64,000 bases of DNA. Source: Hepsetus odoe (lineage: Eukaryota; Chordata; Actinopteri; Characiformes; Hepsetidae). Below the pieces are notes generated by a model. The model saw only the letters and a list, made by a program, of their open reading frames with translations. It was not told the origin of the DNA and made no database searches. Within the stretch, counting starts at the first letter, position 1. Every line of letters starts with the position of its first letter. Position numbers and translations under genes: made by a program. Where the stretch lies: positions 14,012,908 to 14,076,907 of the forward strand of contig CM029378.1 in the NCBI GenBank assembly GCA_017165825.1, written 5' to 3'. Below, in pieces: positions 1-11,557 of this stretch.

Positions 1-1973
1 CTGGCCTGAAACCCTCGTACTGAACCCGGGTCTCATCATCCATGTCCTCAAACTCAGCCCTGTTCAGCTGCAGAAACAGAGTAGAGGCATTTATGCATTT
101 ATGTACATTTACAATACATTTATGAATATGTACATTGATTTTCCAGGGTCCATTTTTAAGGGGATCACTTTCCAGGATCTAGGACATTTCCAGGATAAAT
201 TCTATAATATACACAGTAGTTATTGCTAATATAACTACTAAAAAGTCAACTTATAAAAGGCAACTTAAAAAAAGGTGCAAAACACTTAACACTAAAGTCA
301 TTGATGCAAATCCGCACGTCCCTTAACGTATTCAAAAATAAAATATTAGAAAAAAATATTTCTTGCATATGTGCCAATTCTGCTGCTTAATGACAAATTT
401 GACCTTGTCTAAGTGACTCGAAAACTAGCCTTAATATGTTGCATTTCACAGAATATGTATTAAACTTTATTAATAAGGTAACCCTTGACAAATATAAGCA
501 AGCTGTGGTGTGTGATAAAAAACACTGGATGATTTAAAAAAACTGCATATATAAGAATGAATTTAACATTAACAATGACAATAGCTCCCTTTTCACAAAG
601 TGCTGATCAGATCTCACAGCAGATAACCTGACTTAAAAAAATACTAAATATAAATAAATGGTTATAAATTTACTATAAATGCTTTATTATGCAGATATTT
701 GATCTAATTAAAGTGGATCCATTGCAAAAGTAATTAGTTATTAGTCATTTATTAATTAGGTTAGGCTTTCATTCATTTAAATAATTAAATGTGTGAAACC
801 AACAAAAATGATCAGCCAATTGAACAAACCAGATAACAAATAAATGTGTAATGCAACTGTGAATCATAGATTGAGAACTTTAATTGCTTTGTAAAGACTT
901 AAAATATGTGAGAAACCTTAAAGGAAAGTACAGTGGAGTGCAGTTGATAAAGATTAGGTAAAAATGTCAAATGACTTCTGACCTCAGCCTGTCTTTGCAT
1001 CTCCTCCTTCAGGTCATCAAAATATGTAGCATCTCCATCATCATACTCTGCATCAAACCTCTCCTTCAGTCTCTTCTTCTTCTCCAGTCGCCTGTTCTTC
1101 TGAACTTCATCATCATCAACCTTTACTAAAGGAGCCTCCTCTTTCTCACTTTCTTCATCATCTTCAGCATCATTTTCCTCCTGCTCATGATGAAAACACA
1201 ATCAGATAAAAAACACAAAACAAAAATATAAAACAAAAAAAATAATAATAAATAAATAAATAAAAGCAATAAGAACAACATTTTTTGGTTGAATTCAGCC
1301 TCACCTCAGCTTTGTGAACCTCTCCGGTTTCTAAATCTTCAAAGTCTCCATAGAGCTCCTCTGGAATGCCGAAAGCAAATTTTTTAAATTATTTTTTAAA
1401 AAAGCATGTTTTTTAAAAAGCCTAATCATTCCCTTACCATCATCTTTAAGTAGTGTAGCAGCATCTTTGTCTCCCTCCCATTTCCCAGTGACAAAGCAGT
1501 CCTTTATGGAGGCCAACATCTGAAAGCACACAGTTTAGTGATGTTTATCACTTAACAAGCCACATACAGGACTGTAGGAAAACAATGATATTGCATCTTC
1601 ACATTAACAGTTGTAACATGATGGCCTTAATCATGACTGGACTGTATACGGGAATACTGCTAATGTTGCTGACCTCCTCCTGGTCCCAGTCATGGCTGCT
1701 GTCTGGCTGGAAGCGCGAGCAGTCTATGGCATCTGCTCTTACTTTCCTACTTTTCTCAGGCCGGTTAACTCTGAACAGGCCACCTAGCTCTTCTTCATTG
1801 TCTGCAGCATCTTCCACCTCAACCACTGTGAAATTAACAAATAAGAGATGAAACCTGGCTTTGTGTCAAAGCAGCCAGCGTTTTGCATTTGTCATGGCAC
1901 ACACAATAGGCCTCATTTATCAATCTGTTCTCCGTTTCTTTGTTCTTGGGAGAATCAGCAGAACAGAAGATTT

Positions 1974-2008
<35 letters not shown>

Positions 2009-5000
2009 ATGCACAGATGCACGAATAAAAAAAAAAACAATGCAGTGACAGAAAGTATAAATTAGTCTGAAATACTTCAAATATACCACTCCTATGCATC
2101 TTCAGAGCTTTCAAATAATTAGTCAAAATAAAGTCTAAATTAACATCCAGAAGGTCATTACAAACAAACAAATACAGAATACAATGGATTCAAACTGATT
2201 ATCATCATTGCAATATTCAATTAGGCATTTATTACTATTTCCCTCCTTATGTCCATATAAAAAATATAAATGTTTGAACATTTCTAATACAAATCTAAAT
2301 ACTTAGGCATCATCCAAAATGCCAAATAACCTACATTTCCTTGGTCATTTATAGATCACTCACCTGTGCCATACACCAGCTTGCGCAGGTTTGGGGCTGC
2401 ACGCTGTTGTCGCATATAAGCTACTGTGGCTTTCTGGGCCAAATCCTCCTTCCAACGTAATGCCCCTAAGAAGTGTTAACAGCAGCAGCCAGGGAGCATA
2501 AAAATTCATTTTAAAACAGCACAGCACACATGCAGAAAAGACTACAAAACCAATGATATATGAGCAGGCCAATAACATGCAGCTGGGGGTATGATAATGT
2601 TCAATATAAATATCGATATCTGTCTGTGTTTGAGCCCCTGGTGTAATCTCTTGTATCTGAAAACAAAAAGGAATTGCCAAGGAAAATTCACCGAGGTTGA
2701 AAAATCACCTGCAGTTTCAGATCCCAGCTCCACTTCCTCTTCAGTCAGCAACTTTTCTTCTTCATCAGCAGGAGATGTTTTTGGCTTCGCAGTGTGTTTT
2801 TTAGGGGCTTTTATCTTGATCTGTTCTTGTGTCTCATCATCTTCCTCACTCCCTTCCTCCTCATCATCATCACTACCAGCATCCTCCTCAGAGCAGTGTC
2901 CAGAGTCTGGAGGAGCAGAGCCTTTCTTATCCTTACCTTCCTCCATCTCTTCCCCTTCTTCATCCTCCTCATAATCATCCGATTCCTCTTCACTGTCTTC
3001 TTCCTCTCCCTCGCTCTTCTCCAACTCATCCCCACTATCTGCAAATGCAGGCATCTCTACTGCCCCACTCTCCTTTCCTGTCTTCTCCAGCTTCTGTCTT
3101 TTTATAGGCGGTGCTGCATCCATCAAGGCTTTTCTCTCCTTTTCTACCTCCTTGTTCTGATCAATCTCTGCCTCTCCCTCTTCCTGTTCTTCTTCACTCG
3201 CCATCTCTTCGTCATCGTTATCATCCTCTTCTTCCTCCTCCTCTTCACTTCCTTCACTTGCATCTTCTTCCTCTTCAGTGAAGACAGCCTTCCTCCTTTC
3301 TCTTTGAGTCTCAGGATCCCACACTCGACTTTCCACTGGGCCTTGTTTCCCACTACGGAAGGAATATACAATAAAAAGAACACCACTCATTAAAAGCAAA
3401 AGTCCAACCCTCTTCACTTTGGAGACATAAAAAAAAATGTTCAATGTTATATAGTATCCCACACTGAGCATCAGGCTTTTGATCATTTACTAATGTTATT
3501 TTTCACAGTCTATTAATTGTACCCAAGACTGCATTCTGGATTTTTAGCAGTCATTGTTAAGATTTATCCACTGACAAAATTAAGTTAGAGTAAAATTAAA
3601 TTCCTTCACTATGACTCAGTATCAAGACTCATACAGTTCCTTCCAAAAGCACTGGAGCAGCAAGTGTGTTTTTTTCCTGTGCACTAAACTTATTTGATTT
3701 TGATGAAAACTGCTATTCTTGCAAAATAATGACACCGCTAACAAACTCTGGAATATCACCTGTTGTCCTGTACTTCCTCTGGAGTCAGTGCAGCAGTTCC
3801 TGTAAACAGTGAAACTTTGCTAGCTGCCATCTTAGCATCTAAGGTGGTATGTGTGCCCATAAGAGACTGAACCAGTTCAGTGGTGGGACGCACCTCGTCC
3901 TATCACAGAAAAAACAGATCCACCTGTTTAGAATAAACATGCATAACTTTGCCTAAATACATCTCCTGTGCTTCTCGAACTATGATACGGACATAAGCCC
4001 ACTTAACACTAGTTTATCAGCAACCATTTAAATAAATGTATCAAAATAAAAGAGAAATGTCTGCTGATACAGACCTGTTGGTGCTTGGCATGGCCTCCAG
4101 GCATATCAATGTACACTGCATCCTTATCATACACAAGTCCCCCAACCCCAGCCATCGGAGCATACAATAGTCTCTCCCTCTCATTCAAAGCCCTCTTCTT
4201 CAGGACATCTGGCAAAGGACAGGGGTCAGGCAGAAAGCTGATGTCCCCTACCGAGAAGTCCCCTACACCTGCAGGATGTAATTTCCATAAATTACACTGT
4301 CCTATCACAGATTAAATTTTAAAAGTGTATCAGCTATGGAAAATGGTTACATATTTATCCCTCGAGCTTACCTGGAATGTGAACCTGGCCTTTGTTCTTC
4401 AGGAATGTTCCTCTTAAGTAGCCATACAGAGATACGGTTCTGTCACATTTAGGATCCAGTCTAATGGCCTCTGGATCAGTCAGGTCTTCCATTCTAAGAT
4501 ACAGAAGAGATTGCCATCAGTCAATATTAATACAAATTTGTCTTTTAAGATTAAAAGATTGGACCACTAATGAAAAAATGCACAAAAGTTATGCAGCGAT
4601 TCCATACAAATGGTAAGAGGGTTCTGGTCTAAGCCCACACAAGAATATTTAACCAATTTATCAATTATTTAAATAAATAAATAAAAAATAAAAAAAACAC
4701 ACAGGTCAAGGAAAACTCATATTTAACAGAACTATATAAACAAAATAAAATATGCAGTCTGCAGACAGTTATCCTTAATAGATGATTTCTGTGCAATCCC
4801 ACAGTGAAGCAAACGGCATACATATGTTACTCATGTCCAACATGCGTTTTGCTAGACCAATCAATGAGCTTTACTTATACATTTTATTTCTTGAAAATTC
4901 ATAACATTAATATCACTAATTGGTAAAATGTCTTTGTAATGTGTAAAGTTTAACTAGTAAGGAAAACTAAATATATTCATACAGTTTGAACAGTTTTGTT

Positions 5001-8000
5001 AACCCTTACCACTAAACTATCCCACCCAGTGGGACATTTCAATTATCCCGTTGCAGTCAACTGTCCCACTGGGTGGGACATACACGGTTGCTGTAGTTAT
5101 CGCATTATAAGTCCCACCTGGTGGGACAAATTTATTTCCCATTCCGTACAACTCGAAAAACGCACCCAAAACCGGAAATAGTATTACGTGTAACCTAATG
5201 CTTCAAAAAGTACCACACACTGACTGACTTCAAGTAATTCTGGTACAGAACAACACCTTTATGTAGATTTTAGCTGCAGCTATACATTACAGTTTACAAG
5301 AATTGTTTTGCGTTGTGTCCAGTACGTATATACTTGTGTGCTATTATTAAGTACATATTTATCTGTATTTTTAGCAATTTTATTCCGATCTGGCTGCTGC
5401 AACATGAACATTTTATTCAAGGGGTAAGGGTCAAGTTTCTGCACATTAGCACCAGTAACTAATGACAACAGAATTTGTGTGCATTGTAATTATAATGTTC
5501 TTCAAATGCTCACCGATCAGCCACCAAATAAGGGTGAGAGGATTGCCACACGAGCGGCCTGAACTTCATGACTGAAATAAATCGTCCAAGATTCTTCACT
5601 TCCTGCGTTTGGTACTCCCCATACACCATGCCTGACAGATAAAAGAGCTTGGCTCCCTTTTAGGAAGAGCAAGAGATAAAAAACACAAATGAATCTCTTG
5701 ATGGTTTGGCCTCAAGTTGTTTATGTTTTAACTGGAATGTTACTTTACCTGGTAGACTTCCGTCCAGAACCGATGTTTGAGGCGTTTCTTGGTTTTATTG
5801 AGTGACGTCTTGTTTTTAAAGGTGTCCAAATGTGTGAGCACCCCCATGACACGAGGGAAACCATGGACCTGACATATGTTGAGAAACTCAAAAGTCTCCA
5901 TTTCAAAACCAAAACTAGCGTCTATCAACATCAGAACCTGAAATGAGAGAATGTATTGAATTCCTCATAGATAATAATTGGCATAATGTAGTATTCACAT
6001 AACCTTCTTGAGATTTTGGAAAACACTCACCAGGTCAGCAACCTTAGCTAAATCTATCATTGTATTGATGTCATTGTTACACTCAATAAATGTCAGACGT
6101 CGTTTCTTCCCTGCAGGTGAATAAAAGAAAGATTTAATTTGTGAGATTAGATTGATTATTCATCCGACAGTTGATTCAGATTAATTAAAGATTTATTAGA
6201 AAAAATAGAACGTAAACCAAAGACTTACCAGATACTATAGTTACAGGACCACGAATGTCAGCAAGTTTCTGCCTTGTATAATTTTTGATCAAGCAGCGAA
6301 TAAGGGTGCTCTTGCCCACTTTTGGAGGCCCCATTACAACCACAACAATAGGTGGTGGCTCAAGAGGTGTGCGGTCCACCAGAGGAATATGATGTTTCTT
6401 GGTTTTTATATCTTGAGTTCTGATAGACAAAATAATAATCAGATTCAGTGAAGATGAACTCAGTCAATTAACACAACCATTTATTGTTTAAAAAAGCCCA
6501 TACATTCCAATTTGGGGCCTGCAGGCCACTTTGTCTTACACTCCCTTTGTTTGAGCCCAAGATGGCTTTTGCCAAACTCAAGCTTGCTTAATACACTGTA
6601 TCTAAAATTATTAGGCAAGTGAGTATTTTGAGCATATCATTTTTATGTATATATTCCAACTCCAAGCTGTATAAACCTGAATGCTAACTGGAGTTAAGCA
6701 GATCAGGTGATGTGTATTTGTGTAATGAGGGAGGGTGTGGCCTAAGATCAACACCCTATATCAGGGTGTGCGTAATTATTAAACAGCTTCTCTTCCTCCT
6801 CAGGCAAAAAGGGGTGGAAAAAAAAGGAGATAGAACTGACTCTGAGAAGTCAAAACTTGTAAAAAGTCTTTCAGAGTGATACATTTACATTTACGGCATT
6901 TAGCAGACGCTCTTATCCAGAGCGACTTACAACAGTGCTTTATTTCCACAATAGAACATCATCTTGGTAACCAGCACAGATCAGTAACTGCTGTTTAGCT
7001 AGTACCACCTAAGTAACAACTAAGAGCCTTTGTAACAAGTATACACACTTTTTTTTTTTTTTTTTTGAGAGGAGGAGCAGGGGTGGGAAAGTAGGAAAGA
7101 GAGAGATTTTTAGGAAAGAAAGAGTAAGGATAGGAGAGTGGATGTTTGGGAGGGATTAGTCCTTCAGAAATTCCATGAACAGGTGGGTCTTTAATCTACG
7201 TTTGAAGACAGCGAGGGACTCTGCAGTTCTGACCATCAGGGGGAGTTTGTTCCACCACTGAGGGGCCAGAACTGAGAAGAGTCTTGATGCGTGTCTTCCT
7301 CTGTTTTTCAACTAACAGCACCCTTGAAATTGAAAATGTGAAGCTAACGTGAACCTATGTTCCTCCAGTGCGGTCATATTCCAGAACAGAACCTACCTGG
7401 AGTGTCCAGAAGTACAGAGTGTTTAGTGCTCAGAGACATGGCCAAGGTAAGGATCACCACTGAACAAGACACACGCAAGTTGGAACTTCAAGACAACTTC
7501 AACTTAAAGAGAAATCTTTTTCAGGGTTTTATAGGCTGATGAGATAAGAGTGACTCGTCGGACCAGATGGATGGGCCTGTTGCTGATCCAGCAAAGCTCC
7601 GCTTCAACTCAGATGCCAACAAAATGGAGCTGGAATACTGGTATGGGCTGGTATTATTAAAGAAGAGCTAGTTGGACCTTTTCAGGATGAAGATGGACTC
7701 AAATCAACTCCCAAACCTACTGCCAGTATTAGAGACACTTTCTTCAAGCAGTGGTTCAGGAAAAAGTCTACATCTTTTAAGAAGACCATGATGTTTATGG
7801 AGTATGATGCTCCATCACATGCATGGAAGTTCACCACTGCATGACTCAAAAGTAAAGGCCTTAAAGATGAAAGAATAATGACATGGCGCCCTTCCTCACC
7901 TGACCTAAACCCTACTGAGAACTTGTAGACCTTCTTAAACAGGAGATTTATGGGGAAGGAAAACAGTCCACCTCTCTGAACAGTGTCTGGGAGGCTGTGG

Positions 8001-9145
8001 TTGCTGCTGCACAAAATATTGATCATCAACAGATCAAGAAACTGGCAGAGTCCATGAATGGATGGATTATGACTATTATTGAACAGAAGGATGGATATAT
8101 TGGTCACTGTTGTTTTTTTTTTTTTTTTAAATGACATGTATTTGTAAATTTTGAGTTGTGCATTATTCCCCACTTTAACAGATGAAAATAAACTAATGAG
8201 ATGTTAATTTTTCATTCAATAATAATTCTGCACACTGATAGTTGTGTAATAATTGTGCACACGTATGAATTCCCCTGAGAACGTTCACACTCCTTTGTAA
8301 AACATTCAAGTTTCAGGGTTGTTAACATTTTGGATTGACTGATAGCACGGGATTTGTTCCAGATTAAAATTAAGCCTCAATATACTCACTTGCCAAATAA
8401 TTGTGCATAAAGTGTTTGTGTTTAGCAAGTAATTTAATCTGCAAATTACATAAAACACAAATAGCAGCCAATTTTTAAACTAAATATAAAATGGGATAAA
8501 CCGGAAAAGTACTGTTGAAGTAGTTTTGGGATTTTTCGTGGACAAAAAGCAAAATGACTTTTCTAAACTCTATGCCTGCTGTTCTCCGCTGAAGGGACCA
8601 GGAACCAAAAACAGCCGTAAGCTTTGCAGAAAATCCTCAAAGAGAACATCCAGTATCAGATACTTTTGCTGTAATGGACTCACACAATGGATTTGGGGAA
8701 AAGAAAACTGTCATTTAATGACTCCGTTCTTAGATATAATCAAATAAATCCTCATAAGCACTTGAAGTAAAGGACTATGCATAAAGAGGGCAGCGTATAT
8801 ACTTGATACAAAGCAGACATGTTTTAGTCATGTATGTCTAGTTTAATGGAGAACAAAACTTTCACTGTAAATGCAGATGATGAATCTGTGCACCACCAAC
8901 GCTGTGTGGTTAATTATTTACATTTTCTAAATTAAGAAGAAAAAAAAAGGACCTAGTATGAAAATGCATTCTGACCTGTGGAAGGTCCTGGCCATGCGCA
9001 CTGCTGAATGCACAGCGAATGCTCGTGGGTTCCTCTTGCGCTCATCCTGCTCAACACCCTGCTCCCTCTCCTTCCTCTTCTTCTTCTTCTCAGCTTTGGG
9101 ACCACTGTGCCTATGCTGATGTCTCTTCTGCTCCTTTACCTCCAT
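1..9145 (-). CDS. bms1: Ribosome biogenesis GTPase BMS1 (partial, 15 exons, C-terminus off the left edge)
   Basis: BMS1 is the nucleolar GTPase that binds RCL1 and U3 snoRNP in the small-subunit processome and is needed for 18S rRNA maturation. Coding exons, all joining in frame at GT-AG borders: 8976-9145, 6229-6419, 6031-6110, 5749-5937, 5514-5656, 4372-4493, 4075-4268, 3760-3899, 2709-3352, 2364-2465, 1674-1825, 1438-1519, 1305-1360, 983-1180 and 1-67. That is about 843 of roughly 1280 codons expected for the family. Start ATG is 9145-9143 (MEVKEQK), matching the family N-terminus; the upstream ATG in the same frame lies beyond a likely splice acceptor. Visible: Lys-rich N-terminal nuclear/nucleolar signal, P-loop GPPKVGKST at residues 87-95, G-domain continuing through DLKEE-less exons 3-5 (MLIDASFGFEMETFEF), a very acidic Asp/Glu linker in exon 9, and the conserved FDAEYDDGDATYFDDLKEEM block in exon 14. 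The acceptor of exon 14 could also be 3 bases upstream (1183). No frameshift seen. The same gene is single-copy in most vertebrates. Confidence 0.95.
4999..5434. mobile_element. Probable piggyBac-like MITE in a bms1 intron
   Basis: A 436-bp block between bms1 exons 5 and 6. Its left end reads TTAACCCTTACCAC and the reverse complement of its right end reads TTGACCCTTACCCC, matching at 12 of 14 positions; TTAA plus a CCC start is the signature of piggyBac-superfamily ends, the right TTAA having apparently mutated to TCAA on the plus strand. Inside the left part are three 15-17 bp palindromes of the form GTCCCAC-N-GTGGGAC (5021-5035, 5063-5079, 5111-5127). No transposase ORF, so nonautonomous. 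Superfamily assignment is inference. Confidence 0.5.
6594..8414 (+). mobile_element. Decayed Tc1/mariner-type transposon with inserted repeat, in bms1 intron 1
   Basis: Inverted ends match closely: left from 6594 (CACTGTATCTAAAATTATT then GGCAAGTGAGTAT) and right, read in reverse from 8414 (CACTTTATGCACAATTATT then the same GGCAAGTGAGTAT). Between about 7430 and 8130 the plus strand holds a broken transposase: the DDE-type segments DAPSHAWKFTT and MTWRPSSPDLNPTENL are readable but separated by stop codons and frame changes. The left half was interrupted by another repeat (6884-7300). Nonfunctional. Known of the family: Tc1/mariner elements insert at TA and are cut and pasted by such transposases. 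Confidence 0.8.
6884..7305 (-). mobile_element. Composite fish repeat carrying a SINE-tail core, inside the Tc1-like element
   Basis: Begins with the sequence ATTTACGGCATTTAGCAGAC and CTCTTATCCAGAGCGACTTAC, which in this window is also the 3' tail (reverse strand) of the tRNA-type SINEs at 23.6, 37.8 and 52.1 kb. It continues through a T17-18 run (about 7050-7067), a purine-rich stretch and a segment with GGTCTTTAATCTACG and GGGGAGTTTGTTCCACCACT. I cannot tell whether this is one long element or two joined ones. It separates the left end of the host transposon from its transposase. Confidence 0.55.
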
Positions 9146-9329
9146 CCTGTTGCTCTGCAGGTCTGATAACATCACATCACATTACTTTTACTTTAAGGTT
9201 TTAACATTAGCCTCATGCTCAACTGAGGTTAAATGTATTTCGTAAAGCTGCACAGCAAAACTACCGGTGCTTCTCAATCAACAAACAGTCAGACAGCAAA
9301 CAAGATTCACCTCACAGACCCTGAGCTTT

Positions 9330-9480
9330 AAAAATCCGAAACCCAGCTCGATGTGAAATCCACGCTGTGAGGATGTTTCTCTTTGCACACTGTTTACACG
9401 TGCCTACCGCTTCCGGCCACAGCTCACATCACTCATGAGAGGCCGTACTAACACGCGTGTTTGAAACAAAGGTTCCGTCT
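9330..9480 (-). promoter_or_regulatory. Probable bms1 promoter / 5' UTR region
   Basis: This stretch just upstream of the bms1 start has an ETS-type CCGGAAG on the minus strand (9410-9416), a CACGTG E-box beside it (9398-9403) and no TATA box, as expected of a housekeeping ribosome-biogenesis promoter. The transcription start is not defined by sequence alone; a noncoding first exon is possible. Inference from motifs and position. Confidence 0.4.
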
Positions 9481-9581
9481 CGATAGTTCCGCCAAACCTA
9501 CACAGCGTTTATAATAATAATGATAACAATAATAAAAGAAGAACAAGGAAAGAATAAAGAAAAATTCTGTTCCATGAAGGC

Positions 9582-9587
9582 TTTATT
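9582..9587 (-). terminator. Candidate polyadenylation signal of the Mix-type homeobox gene
   Basis: AATAAA on the minus strand, 350 bases after the stop codon at 9937 and about 440 bases before the bms1 start codon. The two genes are in tandem, so this mRNA must end within a few hundred bases of the bms1 promoter. No other AATAAA fits better in between, but 3' end data would be needed. Confidence 0.4.
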
Positions 9588-9936
9588 TGTGACATAAAGT
9601 AAGCATATATTAACATTTTATGCTCTCCTACAATAAAGTGAAATAAATAATCAAATAAATTAGGTATGAAGGACCAAAAGTCTTAAATACTGCAAGGTCA
9701 GAATGTGACCCACTGTTTAGAAAAGATTTGCTTTAAATATATAAATACATCTTAAATATCACTATGTTGAAGACTGATACTGTTGTGTGAACTGCATGAT
9801 CACAATATATTGTAAAAGACTAATATCATAAGATCATTCAAGTAAAAAACACACACAAAGTAGTTCAGCATGTCCCTTGGCATTTGAAACCAGTCATCTG
9901 ACTTCCCTAAAAACTATGATCTTGGTACTGCTGGAA

Positions 9937-11440
9937 CTACTGAAGCTCCATCTTTCCATTGATCTTCCACCAACCAGGCTCGATCTCTCCAAGGACTTCC
10001 TCCAGACACTGGGAAGAAAGATTAGGCAGTGGCGCCAAAGGCTGCTCTTGAACAGGCTCTTCCCAAGTAGTGCCACCCTGAGAGTGTAGTACAGATGGAG
10101 AGGAGCTGTCCAGTCCCATATCCCAAAATGCAGAATCGGGAGAGCCAGGGGAGGTGGAGAATTTCTTCCGGCCTCCAGCATATCCAGACCTGACACTGCC
10201 ATGAGGATAAGGAGGTGGTGGGTAGAGAAAGACTTGACTCTCATCCATGGCACTGTTTCCAATGCGTTGAAGTGCTGGGCTCCACAGACAATCCGGTGAA
10301 GGCTGTGCTTTCAGGGAGCCCCATCTGATCTGAGTAACCTCCAAATCAGACGTCAGAGGAGAAGGACTCATGCTAGTGCCCATAAGTCTTTCTTGCCTTG
10401 GCTTGGTGGCTGGAGTGCTGCAGAAGATGCCGCTTGATGGGAAGCCAAAACTTTGCGAAGACATGTCAGTGAAGAAGCAGTCCTGTTCACCCTCTTCTTT
10501 GAGCTGAGACTGACTGGTGCCAAAGGCTGGCTCTGTGGTGCATCTAGCTTGAACCATGTGGGGTGGCAGGAAGGGGCTGGGCAGAGGAGAGGCAGCTTCG
10601 GGTTGAGGAGAGGTCAGAGTGGCCCTGTTCTTTAAGGTTCTTGCTCTCTTGTTCTGAAACCACACCTGTAAGACATAAAAGAGATCCAAGTTAGATTGGG
10701 TCACAAAATTAGACACAATTAAGTACCACATGCAATGTTTTGCCACATGCTTTGGACACTTACCTGAATGCGTGACTCTGGGAGTCCAGTGGCTTGAGAA
10801 AGATTTTCTCTAACACTAATGCCAGGGTATGGGTCCACATTGAAAGCCATTCGGAGAAGCTCCAAGTGCTCTTTAGTGAAGCTTGTCCTCTTCCTTCTTC
10901 CTGCAATCTTACTGGCCTGAGACACTCCATCCTGAGCTGCAGAGGAGCACATAAATTATGTTAATGAACATATTTTTATAGAAATGTAGAAGCTAAATGG
11001 GTTCTTCCGGGTGGGGACATCAAGAACCAGGTAAAAGGGCGAGAAGGAGGGTCACATTAGGAGGGCATCTACAGAGAATGGGGGTATCCTCTTCTGCTTA
11101 CCACACTCACATACATTTACATTTACGGCATACGACATGTACATAAACAAATAAACTGTAAATCTACTGAGAGACGCATGAACATCACCCTCCATATAGC
11201 AAGACATGTACTTTATGTCTGTAACCAGTTAAAAGGTCTAAAAACTGACCAAGAACACTACAGTCTAAACATTAATCTGATCTAAATAATATAAGCTATT
11301 AGCTATGAGCAGTAGTTTAATATGTGACATATATACAAAAAACAATACATAGAAATGTATCAATATGACAGAAAAACCTATCTAGGCATTCAAAGAAGAA
11401 CTTTCAACTGAGCCTTACCAGCACTGCTGTCAGTCCACAT
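9937..11440 (-). CDS. Mix-type paired-like homeobox protein (mxtx family), 3 exons, 307 aa
   Basis: Exons 11419-11440, 10764-10936 and 9937-10665 join in frame to a 307-residue protein beginning MWTDSSAAQDG. The homeodomain is residues 20-79 with L16, F20, W48, F49, Q50, N51 and R53 in place; positions 21-30 carry the DPYPGIS signature shared with Mix-type proteins. The intron falls between homeodomain positions 46 and 47 (RIQ/VWFQN), the usual place in paired-like genes. Gln at position 50 predicts paired-class dimer sites of TAAT type. The rest, about 225 residues, is Pro/Ser-rich and low in structure, without a recognised domain. Zebrafish mxtx1 and mxtx2 act in the yolk syncytial layer and endoderm/mesoderm induction; I cannot say which paralogue this is, so no symbol is given. 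Alternatives considered: sebox, mixl1. VENTX is excluded because Vent proteins have Thr at position 47. Gene complete. Confidence 0.85.
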
Positions 11441-11550
11441 TGCAAGTTGCTCCTGGAGTGACTTGAGCGCTTGACAGATGCGTCCTAGATGGTGGAAAAA
11501 TCTACTTGTTGCTCGTTCTGATTCTGCCTCAGAACTGAGAGCAGGCAGCA

Positions 11551-11557
11551 TTTATAT
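11551..11557 (-). promoter_or_regulatory. TATA box of the Mix-type homeobox gene
   Basis: On the minus strand the sequence reads GATATAAATGC, about 110 bases before the start codon at 11440. A TATA box at this distance gives a 5' UTR of roughly 80 bases, which suits a compact, sharply regulated early-embryo gene. Confidence 0.5.

Noticed and set aside
2591..3393. Plus-strand open frames of 127, 199 and 92 codons
   Set aside because: They lie opposite the acidic bms1 exon; GAA/GAG/GAT repeats read in reverse give Ser/Leu/Pro-rich frames without stops.
9877..10262. Other-frame ORFs over the homeobox third exon
   Set aside because: Shadows of the real exon, whose frame continues the homeodomain.
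11104..11131. Short match to the SINE family A tail (CATTTACATTTACGGCATA)
   Set aside because: Too short to call an insertion.
10719..11440. Homeobox gene as VENTX, which neighbours ADGRA1 in human
   Set aside because: Vent proteins have Thr at homeodomain position 47; this one has Val and the DPYPGIS signature of Mix-type proteins.
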